Part shown: piece after piece, positions 1 to 5,298 of the stretch | Layout: each line of letters opens with the position of its first letter | Position numbering within the stretch: the stretch's first letter is position 1 | Origin: Chlamydiota bacterium | GTDB taxonomy: Bacteria; Chlamydiota; Chlamydiia; Chlamydiales; Rhabdochlamydiaceae | DNA: 6,417 nt | Direction of reading: 5' to 3' | NCBI GenBank assembly: GCA_011065235.1 | Contig: JAAKFB010000104.1 | Coordinates: 1-6,417 of the forward strand | Position numbers and translations under genes: made by a program | Notes under the pieces: model-generated | The model's input: the letters and a program-made list of their open reading frames with translations, nothing else | Database searches by the model: none | Told to the model about the DNA's origin: nothing

Positions 1-567
1 GCGCATTTGGTCCGTATTTTGTTGATTTTCTTAAGGGGGAAGTTCGGTTCCTTGTGTTTTAGCATGATGTTCAAAAAATTCGACAAATTTATCGGCTTGG
101 GAGGCGAGGCTAAAGCGCTCTTCCCTTTGCCAGAGCAATTGGATTTGTTAGGCAAACTGGTCCATTCCCAAGAGCCCTTTTGCCGCTTTTGGAGGGAGAT
201 ATGTCACCGCAAAAAAAGGTTTGAGATCCGCTGTAAGCACCACATTGAGGGGCCATCCTCCAGCTGATGACATGAGTGCTTGCGCAAACTCCATGTAGAT
301 GCTATCTATTTCAGGATGTTCTTCACGGTCCACTTTGATGTTAACAAAAGTGTCATTCATGAGCTGGGCGATTTCCACATTTTCAAAAGTCTCTTTTTCC
401 ATCACATGACACCAATGACAGGTCGCATAGCCAATGGAAAGGAAAATAGGTTTGTCCTCTGCTCTTGCTTTTTCAAATGCCTCTTCACCCCAGGGATACC
501 AGTCGACGGGATTGTTGGCGTGTTGCAAGAGGTAGGGCGATTTTTCCTGACTGAGACGATTACTCAT
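1..567 (-). pseudogene. DUF255 / YyaL-type thioredoxin-domain protein, broken by two in-frame stops, 3' part outside window
   Basis: Starts at ATG 567-565 with AGGA five bases upstream. The first 139 codons match the N-terminal thioredoxin-like domain of the DUF255 family (YyaL, SPATA20). Visible family marks are SPYLLQHANNPVDWYPW near residues 10-26, the redox-type motif C50-H-W-C53 in GYATCHWCHVMEKETF, NIKVDREEHPEID, and GGWPLNVVLTADLKPFF. A TAA at 150-148 ends the frame, but the same frame continues with family-like sequence (QIQLLWQREERFSLASQADK..., 38 codons). It reaches a second TAA at 33-31 and stays open to the edge. Family members are usually around 600-700 residues, so the product is cut to about a fifth. 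Each TAA is one substitution from a Gln, Glu or Lys codon. TAA is used as an ordinary stop elsewhere here, so recoding is unlikely. The family's biochemical role is poorly known. A truncated thioredoxin-like domain might still be made. Sequencing error is the alternative. Confidence 0.82.
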
Positions 568-971
568 AAAATTCCTATAGCTTTAGCAAAATAATATGCG
601 AGAATAATAGCAGCCGCAACCCCACCTGTCCAAAGGAGATTGGGAAGCCATTTGGCACCTCCCCCAAGACTTCCGCGGGTCTCCAAGGTTCCAATTCCAT
701 AGGCAAATTCGTGATTTTCATGTCGCATTTTAAAAGCAGCGGGATTTTCCCGAATCATTTGTTCGACATCCACTCCTAAAAATCCAGCGTATTGCTTGAT
801 AAATCCCAGTGCATACACACCCGATACAAATTCGTTGATCTTCCCCTTTTCAATCGCTCGGATAAAGCCAGAGCGAATGGAAATGGAATTTTCCACCTCT
901 TTCAACGTGATATGCATCTCTTCCCGTTTTTTTTGTAGCTTTTGCCCAATATGTTCCATCTCTTGGCTCAT
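564..971 (-). CDS. rodZ: RodZ-like helix-turn-helix membrane protein, short chlamydial type
   Basis: A 135-residue protein with two parts. Residues about 6-70 form a Xre/Cro-like helix-turn-helix of the RodZ kind (IGQKLQKKREEMHITLKEVE, then IRSGFIRAIEKGK and VYALGFIKQYAGFLGVD). After a Gly-rich linker (GSLGGGAKW), residues about 110-132 form one membrane helix (LLWTGGVAAAIILAYYFAKA), and the protein stops there. RodZ anchors MreB filaments to the inner membrane through the helix-turn-helix domain. The periplasmic domain of E. coli RodZ is absent, as reported for the chlamydial homologue CT009, so the short length is probably native. The start ATG (971-969) has GGAG seven bases upstream. The stop overlaps the next gene's ATG in an ATGA (567-564), implying translational coupling to the DUF255 pseudogene. 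A cytoplasmic regulator is less likely given the membrane helix. Confidence 0.85.
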   Translation of the reverse strand: MSQEMEHIGQKLQKKREEMHITLKEVENSISIRSGFIRAIEKGKINEFVSGVYALGFIKQYAGFLGVDVEQMIRENPAAFKMRHENHEFAYGIGTLETRGSLGGGAKWLPNLLWTGGVAAAIILAYYFAKAIGIL

Positions 972-997
972 ATTTTTTCTCCATATTTAGTATTCCT

Positions 998-1025
998 ACC
1001 ATAATGAATCTTCAATACTTGTCAA
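998..1025 (-). promoter_or_regulatory. Predicted sigma70-type promoter for rodZ and the DUF255 gene
   Basis: On the minus strand a perfect TTGACA -35 box (1025-1020) is followed after 16 bp by TATGGT (1003-998), four of six matches to the -10 consensus. Transcription would begin near 990, leaving a leader of about 20 nt that holds the GGAG ribosome site. It sits in the 85-bp gap to the divergent rnhC. A plus-strand CATAAT (1000-1005) overlaps this -10 and could serve rnhC, but it has no convincing -35 partner. Confidence 0.6.
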
Positions 1026-1056
1026 TTTTTTCTCATTCGTGGGAGAATGGATCTCA

Positions 1057-1944
1057 ATGAATGCATTTGTCACAAAAATTGACCTGGCTCTTGAAGATAA
1101 ATTAAGAAATGATTTGCTCGATCAAGGTTTTGAGATCTCCAAGCCCCCCTACACTGTTTTTGCTGCGAAAAAGAAAGGCGTTTCTTGCACTCTATATACT
1201 TCAGGAAAGTTGATGGTACAAGGAAAAGATAAAAAAGATTTTATCTCTTTTTATCTAGAGCCCGAAATTCTCAAAGATCTTTCCTTTACCCATCCCGAAA
1301 CGATGATCGATGCGACTGCCCGCATTGGCATTGATGAAGCAGGCAAGGGAGACTTTTTTGGTCCTCTTTGCGTGGGAGGCGTTTATGCCTCCGAAGAAGG
1401 AGTCCAAAAACTTTTGGAATTTGGAGTCCGCGACAGCAAACGTATGAACGACAATGCGATCATCATCATGGCGTCGAAAATCCGGAGTCATTTTCCCCAT
1501 AGCATTGTCCGCCTCTATCCCCAAAAATATAACGAGCTCTATAACAAATTCAAAAACCTCAATAGCCTCCTCGCCTGGGGGCATGCCACTGCCATCGAAG
1601 AACTAATCGAAAATACCGGCTGCAAAAACGTGATCATTGACCAATTTGCCAGTGAACACGTTGTGGAAAATGCCCTGAAACGGAAAAAAGTGGAGGTTGC
1701 CCTCACGCAAAGGCATTATGGGGAGGAAGATCCCGTCGTGGCTGCAGCATCTATCCTCTCACGTGCCGCTTTTGTCGAAGGGATCGATACTTTGAGCAAG
1801 ATGGCCGGGACTCGCCTTCCCAAAGGGGCGAGTGCCCAGGTGATCGCCGCAGGGAAACAAATTCTAGCCAAACAGGGCATGGACATGTTAGAAAAACTGT
1901 GCAAGCTACATTTTAAAACGCTAGGCGTCATTCTCAATGCTTAA
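1057..1944 (+). CDS. rnhC: Ribonuclease HIII
   Basis: Cytoplasmic endonuclease that cuts the RNA strand of RNA-DNA hybrids, such as R-loops and Okazaki primers. Residues about 1-80 form the TBP-like N-terminal substrate-binding domain typical of HIII (DUF3378 type; YTVFAAKKKGVSCTLYTSGK). The catalytic RNase H fold follows, with IGIDEAGKGDFFGPL (D93, E94). The Lys in DEAGKGD distinguishes HIII from HII, which has Arg. D126-S-K, D195 in IIDQF, and an acidic cluster E223-E-D225 before VVAAASILSR also fit; D195 and D225 are spaced as the third and fourth metal-binding acids in characterised HIII enzymes. The 295-residue length is normal. A GTG at 1039 lies in frame, but ATG 1057 is preferred: GGGAG at 1041-1045 suits it, and the family-like sequence begins MNAFVTKIDLALEDKL. 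It is divergent from rodZ and 72 bp upstream of recN, so the two plus-strand genes may share a transcript. Confidence 0.94.
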   Translation: MNAFVTKIDLALEDKLRNDLLDQGFEISKPPYTVFAAKKKGVSCTLYTSGKLMVQGKDKKDFISFYLEPEILKDLSFTHPETMIDATARIGIDEAGKGDFFGPLCVGGVYASEEGVQKLLEFGVRDSKRMNDNAIIIMASKIRSHFPHSIVRLYPQKYNELYNKFKNLNSLLAWGHATAIEELIENTGCKNVIIDQFASEHVVENALKRKKVEVALTQRHYGEEDPVVAAASILSRAAFVEGIDTLSKMAGTRLPKGASAQVIAAGKQILAKQGMDMLEKLCKLHFKTLGVILNA

Positions 1945-1998
1945 AGACTCAAGTTGCCCCCCATCTTTTCCCTATGCCAATAGCTCGTTTACGCCTAG
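1921..1998. repeat. Perfect 8-bp inverted repeat crossing the 11-bp one
   Basis: CTAGGCGT at 1921-1928, the end of rnhC, is the reverse complement of ACGCCTAG at 1991-1998. Its arms interleave with those of the 11-bp repeat (order a, b, a', b'), a pseudoknot-like topology. The left arm can also form a small local hairpin, ACGC-TAG-GCGT (1918-1928). An 8-bp match over this span could arise by chance. Confidence 0.25.
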
Positions 1999-2021
1999 AG
2001 AAAAGGAGGTGGCAACTTGAG
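1948..2021. repeat. Perfect 11-bp inverted repeat spanning the recN leader and start codon
   Basis: CTCAAGTTGCC at 1948-1958, four bases after the rnhC stop codon, is the exact reverse complement of GGCAACTTGAG at 2011-2021. The right arm contains the recN TTG start (2017-2019) and abuts its Shine-Dalgarno (2003-2010). The 52-nt loop also has a C/T-rich stretch (TCTTTTCC, 1964-1971) partly complementary to GAAAAGGA (2000-2007), so the pairing could extend to the ribosome site. In rnhC-recN mRNA the stem would hide the recN start. Control of translation is inferred from this arrangement; an operator or a chance repeat are the alternatives. Confidence 0.6.
2003..2010 (+). promoter_or_regulatory. 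Strong Shine-Dalgarno that sets the TTG start of recN
   Basis: AAGGAGGT, a full match to the anti-Shine-Dalgarno core, ends six bases before TTG at 2017-2019. An in-frame TAG at 1996-1998 rules out any upstream start, and the family's N-terminal sequence begins directly at the TTG. A near-perfect ribosome site with a weak start codon, inside a potential hairpin, suggests translation is tuned. Confidence 0.85.
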
Positions 2022-3564
2022 CCTTAAGACCCTCATTTTGAAAAATCTCATCCTCATTGAAGAGGCTCATGTCGACTTTCAAAACGGGCTCACGATCATA
2101 ACAGGCGAGACAGGAGCTGGAAAAACGGCGCTCATCGAAGCGATCCGCCTCATTTTGGGAGAACGCTCTGATGCGACAAAAGTGCGCAAAGGGTGTGAAC
2201 GAGCGGTTATTCAAGCAGCTTTTGATGGTGCATCTGATGAAGACTTGATCATCTCGAGAGAAATCTTCGCAAATGGCAAAAGCCGAGCATTTGTAGCAGG
2301 AGAAATGGTCCCCGCAGCCGTTTTACAAAAACTCGCCCCTAGCCTCGTCGATTTTATCGGGCAACATGCACAAATCAGCCTGAAAAATACCGAAACACAA
2401 CGGACATTTCTCGATTTATATGCACAGATCGATCTCTCCCCCTTTCAAACCCGTTGGGATGAAGAAAAACAGATTCAAGCCCAATTAGAAGAGCTTGAGA
2501 GACAAAAATCCCTCAATCAAAAGCTTCTCATTGAAAATCAGCTAGGTGAGCTGGATAGCGCCCAACCTCAAGAAGGAGAAGATGAAGTGCTATTTGAAGA
2601 ATATGCGCTTCTGTCCAATTCCCAAGAGCTCCTGGGCAATGCCGCCCAAATACTTACCAGCACCGATGCGGCGATCGACCACTGCGTCCAGATAGAGGCG
2701 ACTTTGGCTAGCTCCGGGCTCGAAGAGAACCAGCAGATGGCAAAGGAGGCCCATTTCCAGCTCGCAGAGCTTCGAGACTCCATGCACCATTTAAAAGCAA
2801 AAATCGAGAGCGACCCCGGGCGCCTCACTTATCTCGAAGAGAGACTCAAAATGCTCGATCAGCTCAAGAAGAAATATGGGAAGGATCTTCTAGCCACTCG
2901 CGAAGAGCTCAAGAAAAAACTCGAGATTTTGGAGTCTCTAGACGAGCGGCTTGAGGCCCTCTCGCAGGCACTTGCACGCGCACAGGAAAATACCCAAATA
3001 GAGATCAACCATTTAAGAGAAAAAAGAACAGCTGCTGCTCAAATGCTCGAAAAAGAGCTTTCAAAGACCCTTCAAGAGCTTAACATCCCAACAGCTGACG
3101 TCAGAGTCGAAATTGTAAAAACAACGCGTTCAAAGACCGGAGAAGATGAGGTCCGGTTCATGCTTAGAGCAAATAAAGGAGAACAACTCGCCCCAATTAA
3201 GGAATGCTCAAGCGGAGGCGAGCTGTCGCGCTTTCTCTTTGCGCTGAAAATTGCCCTAGCAGAAAAAAATCCTACAAAAACACTCATTTTTGACGAAATC
3301 GATGCGAATGTGGGAGGAGAGACTGCGACAATTATTGGAAAAAAGCTCCGCGATTTAGGAGAGTGTAGACAGGTTTTCTGTATCACCCATTTCCCTCAAG
3401 TTGCCCGCTATGCGGATCACCATTTGCGCGTGCACAAAGAGGAAAACGAAAAAAGGACCCTGTGCCAGATTGAATACCTCAATCCAGGGGCCAAAGAAAT
3501 TGAACTTTTACGCATGTTAGGGGGAGCCAAGAGACCTTCTCTAAAGCCCCCCAAAAAGCTTTAG
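2017..3564 (+). CDS. recN: DNA repair protein RecN, C-terminal tail probably frameshifted
   Basis: SMC-like ATPase that acts early in recombinational repair of double-strand breaks on the nucleoid. The N-terminal ATPase half holds Walker A G30-ETGAGK-T37 after LKNLILIEEAHVDFQNGLTIIT, then the RecN-specific IGQHAQISL. Coiled-coil arms occupy roughly residues 145-180 and 265-345, around a helical middle with GEDEVLFEEYALLSNSQELL. The C-terminal half holds the ABC signature S398-SGGELS-R405, Walker B LIFD426-E427-ID and switch H458 in CITHFPQVARYADHH. The start is TTG with AAGGAGGT six bases upstream. At 515 residues it is a little shorter than the usual 550 or so. After MLGG (residues 500-503) the frame gives AKRPSLKPPKKL, unlike family ends. 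The frame reached by adding one base to the G run at 3520-3524 reads SQETFSKAPQKALVASAL and stops at 3590, resembling the usual MLGGS..T....A.ELL end. The ATPase core is intact, so activity is likely kept. Confidence 0.93.
   Translation: MSLKTLILKNLILIEEAHVDFQNGLTIITGETGAGKTALIEAIRLILGERSDATKVRKGCERAVIQAAFDGASDEDLIISREIFANGKSRAFVAGEMVPAAVLQKLAPSLVDFIGQHAQISLKNTETQRTFLDLYAQIDLSPFQTRWDEEKQIQAQLEELERQKSLNQKLLIENQLGELDSAQPQEGEDEVLFEEYALLSNSQELLGNAAQILTSTDAAIDHCVQIEATLASSGLEENQQMAKEAHFQLAELRDSMHHLKAKIESDPGRLTYLEERLKMLDQLKKKYGKDLLATREELKKKLEILESLDERLEALSQALARAQENTQIEINHLREKRTAAAQMLEKELSKTLQELNIPTADVRVEIVKTTRSKTGEDEVRFMLRANKGEQLAPIKECSSGGELSRFLFALKIALAEKNPTKTLIFDEIDANVGGETATIIGKKLRDLGECRQVFCITHFPQVARYADHHLRVHKEENEKRTLCQIEYLNPGAKEIELLRMLGGAKRPSLKPPKKL
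3541..3564. terminator. Weak hairpin at the convergent recN / lipoprotein ends
   Basis: CTAAAGC (3541-3547) and GCTTTAG (3558-3564) form a perfect 7-bp stem around the loop CCCCCAAAAA. It lies exactly where the recN stop (TAG, 3562-3564) and the facing lipoprotein stop (TAA, 3563-3561) overlap. Neither strand has a T run after the stem, so it is not a standard intrinsic terminator. It may slow or define both 3' ends. Confidence 0.25.
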
Positions 3565-3806
3565 TTGCATCCGCCTTGATGTGCATCTGAAGAGGAGCTT
3601 GAATCTCCGTATGGAGAGTACTCTTGCTGCGTATCTTGCATGCTATCAGAATGCTTTTTCTGCATATCTTGCGTTTGATCTTGCTGCGAACTACTGCTTT
3701 TTTTTCCACTATCCATAGTGCCGTTGCTATTGGAATTACATCCTGTTGTGAAGGCAAATGAACCGATGATTGCTGTTAAAGCAAATAATCTTGCATTCTT
3801 TTTCAT
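3561..3806 (-). CDS. Small Ser/Gln/Asp-rich probable lipoprotein
   Basis: An 81-residue product of unknown function. It starts MKKNARLFALTAIIGSFAFTTGC: a basic n-region, a hydrophobic core and a lipobox-like FTTGC, with C23 the likely lipidated cysteine. The lipobox is non-standard because Thr replaces the usual Leu at -3. The mature part is low-complexity and polar (runs of Ser, QDQTQDMQ and SDSMQDTQQ) and ends in GGCN, a second Cys near the C-terminus. GTG (3812-3810) and two ATGs lie in tandem. The third, ATG 3806-3804, is chosen because AAGGA (3818-3814) is seven bases upstream. That ribosome site overlaps the stop codon of the preceding secreted-protein gene, so this is the tight last gene of the operon. 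Its own stop overlaps the recN stop on the other strand. Membrane anchoring is inferred from the N-terminus only. Confidence 0.72.
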   Translation of the reverse strand: MKKNARLFALTAIIGSFAFTTGCNSNSNGTMDSGKKSSSSQQDQTQDMQKKHSDSMQDTQQEYSPYGDSSSSSDAHQGGCN

Positions 3807-3816
3807 CATCACATCC

Positions 3817-4398
3817 TTATTGTTTGTTAAATTGAAATGAGCTTACAAAGTAATTGTAACGCGACTCATCATAATTTTGCACCTGACACTCCATAGCCAT
3901 TAGATAAAGCTGATTATTCACCATGATGGCTCTGCCTTTAAAGTAAATCCCTCCCGTCCGGATAAAGAAGTCGAGCGCGGGTTTTCCATCGACAAGAAGC
4001 ATGTCAGCAAAAAGGAGCTGATTTCCAGGATTGTTTGCGAGAATGCCGTTTAAAAACCCTTCAAGTGAGGCTTGAGCAAGCGATTGGTCGACGAATTCCG
4101 GATATTGTGCAATCAGCAGCATATAGACGCTTTTTTTATCGACACTCGAAATGTAGGCATCATATTTCAGATCATATCCCTCTTCGGGAACACTCATTTT
4201 TTCAGAAATGTGCTCAGGTGATGTGGGGAATTTAAGCGTACATTTTCCCACAACAGAATAAAAATCTTTCCAATCGGGATTCGCAACTTGGACAACTTCT
4301 TGATGTTCTTGAGAAAGATTTGATGCTTCAGCAGAAGCAAATGGCGCAAGTAGCGAGGCCATCGAAAGTATTGCAAACGTTTTCAGTCCTTTTTTCAT
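3817..4398 (-). CDS. Secreted protein of unknown function
   Basis: A 193-residue protein with a clear signal peptide, MKKGLKTFAILSMASLLAPF, with probable cleavage after ASA at residue 23. The mature part has no motif I can name with certainty. Its pattern loosely resembles small PsbP/DcrB-like exported domains: LKFPTSPEHISEKMSVPEEGYDLKYDAY (about 55-82), VYMLLIAQYPEF, ADMLLVDGKPALDFFI, then YFKGRAIMVNNQLYLMAME and a final YNYFVSSFQF. That resemblance is a guess from the pattern. Two cysteines remain, C53 and C171, which could pair in the periplasm. A longer frame from 4479 exists but overlaps the upstream gene by 59 bp. ATG 4398-4396, with AGGGGGAAAT just upstream and a textbook signal peptide, is far better. 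It is the middle gene of a three-gene envelope operon, 22 bp after the Yip1-family gene and 10 bp before the lipoprotein. Confidence 0.82.
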   Translation of the reverse strand: MKKGLKTFAILSMASLLAPFASAEASNLSQEHQEVVQVANPDWKDFYSVVGKCTLKFPTSPEHISEKMSVPEEGYDLKYDAYISSVDKKSVYMLLIAQYPEFVDQSLAQASLEGFLNGILANNPGNQLLFADMLLVDGKPALDFFIRTGGIYFKGRAIMVNNQLYLMAMECQVQNYDESRYNYFVSSFQFNKQ

Positions 4399-4420
4399 AT
4401 TTCCCCCTAAATTATTAAAC

Positions 4421-5065
4421 TTATGCCCCTGGCATCCCATCGCAAACCCAGAAAATCCACGTAGCAGCCCAAATAACAAATCCGACCATGAAAAATGGAA
4501 TCAAGACATTGAGAACGCCTTTCCATGCCGAGAATCCCTGCACTTGACCTAAAGACTTCACCAAAATGATGAATGACCAGACAGCTAGAACCGCCTGGAC
4601 AATTAAAGCCCCCGTAACAATCATCATTTCTCGTCCAACAAAGTTCAAATCTTCAAAATTTTCCATGAAAATTTTGTCGCGGAAAGTATAAACCAATATC
4701 GCCCAGACAATGATGGCGACAATATTGGGAACATTTGACCAAGAAACTGCTGCGCGGACGGGATAATACTTACTTTTCCCCCCGATCCATTTCCCCGTCC
4801 AAAATAGCAGAGCACTAGCGATTGTAATCGCCAGCATTCCGACAAATATCGCAAGTACAACGGCGACAAGCACAATCCCAGCGGTAGTGAAGGTTTCTCC
4901 GAGCGAGGCGTTTTGCGCCATGTGCAGTAACATGGGAAGACCGTATATGAAGGAAAGAATCACAAACTGATGCTTGGGGTCGAATCTCACGACCTTTTGG
5001 ATGGTTTCCCTCGGTTTTACCCAGATGTGCGTCCATGGATTCACTCCTAGTTTTTTCTTTGCCAT
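4421..5065 (-). CDS. Yip1-family integral membrane protein
   Basis: A 214-residue protein with about five hydrophobic helices, near residues 33-51, 62-90, 110-127, 147-169 and 184-206. The N-terminal NPWTHIWVKPRETIQKVVRFDP is the hallmark opening of bacterial Yip1-domain proteins (N-P-W..I...PR.T...... at the membrane face). It is followed by a Leu/Gly-rich helix and a mid-protein GGKSKYYPVRAAVSWSNVPNI segment, also typical of the family. Bacterial members are uncharacterised; eukaryotic Yip1 proteins act in vesicle traffic, but that role should not be carried over. ATG 5065-5063 is preceded by GGAGGA at a five-base gap, a strong ribosome site. It leads an operon with the secreted protein and lipoprotein genes, which suggests a shared inner-membrane and periplasmic task. 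Confidence 0.85.
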   Translation of the reverse strand: MAKKKLGVNPWTHIWVKPRETIQKVVRFDPKHQFVILSFIYGLPMLLHMAQNASLGETFTTAGIVLVAVVLAIFVGMLAITIASALLFWTGKWIGGKSKYYPVRAAVSWSNVPNIVAIIVWAILVYTFRDKIFMENFEDLNFVGREMMIVTGALIVQAVLAVWSFIILVKSLGQVQGFSAWKGVLNVLIPFFMVGFVIWAATWIFWVCDGMPGA

Positions 5066-5100
5066 TATAATCCTCCGAAACTCTATCTCTCGTTAAATTT

Positions 5101-5129
5101 ATTCTATACCCAATAATTTAATGTATCAA
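5101..5129 (-). promoter_or_regulatory. Predicted sigma70-type promoter of the Yip1 / secreted protein / lipoprotein operon
   Basis: On the minus strand TTGATA (5129-5124) and TAGAAT (5106-5101) are separated by exactly 17 bp, each five of six matches to consensus. Transcription would start near 5094, giving a leader of about 29 nt that carries the GGAGGA ribosome site. Confidence 0.7.
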
Positions 5130-5144
5130 GGGAATAAATATGGA

Positions 5145-5176
5145 TTAGTTTAAAACAGCGTAATTAGCTGAACTAA
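5145..5176. repeat. Bulged inverted repeat in the divergent intergenic region
   Basis: TTAGTT (5145-5150) pairs with AACTAA (5171-5176), and CAGC (5156-5159) with GCTG (5167-5170). This makes ten base pairs around a 7-nt loop, with a 5-nt bulge (TAAAA) on one side. It lies 15 bp beyond the -35 of the leftward operon promoter and is followed by an A run. It could be an operator for one or both divergent promoters. The surrounding 5066-5298 region is very AT-rich, so chance pairing is possible. Apart from the two promoters I see nothing else gene-like there. Confidence 0.3.
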
Positions 5177-5238
5177 AAAACCTTAACCCAGAGCATTTCA
5201 ACATTACTATTAATAATACATTAAGAATAAAAAACTAA

Positions 5239-5267
5239 TTGAAAATAATCATCATTATTAATTAAAT
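5239..5267 (+). promoter_or_regulatory. Possible promoter for the 124-residue basic protein gene
   Basis: TTGAAA (5239-5244) and TTAAAT (5262-5267) are spaced by 17 bp, about 32 bp before the ATG at 5299. The -35 is good and the -10 mediocre. The region is so AT-rich that -10-like words are common. TTAATTA occurs twice, at 5258-5264 and 5283-5289, overlapping the -10 and lying just before the ribosome site. Confidence 0.4.
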
Positions 5268-5298
5268 TAAAAGTGAAAGCAGTTAATTAGAGGTGATT

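Noticed and set aside
1..150. Stop-codon reassignment or readthrough to rescue the DUF255 gene
   Set aside because: TAA ends several intact genes here, including rnhC, both small envelope genes and the 124-residue gene. No readthrough or selenocysteine-type element is visible after the TAA codons.
1039..1056. Upstream GTG start for rnhC adding six residues
   Set aside because: The ribosome site GGGAG at 1041-1045 lies after this GTG and serves ATG 1057. Family-like sequence begins at the ATG.
2568..3386. Open frames antisense to recN, and other long frames opposite rnhC and the membrane protein gene
   Set aside because: They are mirror-frame shadows of well-supported genes, with unnatural Ser/Cys/Trp-rich translations and no ribosome sites of note.
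4399..4479. Longer form of the secreted protein starting at 4479
   Set aside because: It would overlap the Yip1 gene by 59 bp, add a non-family leader and bury the signal peptide. ATG 4398 has a good ribosome site.
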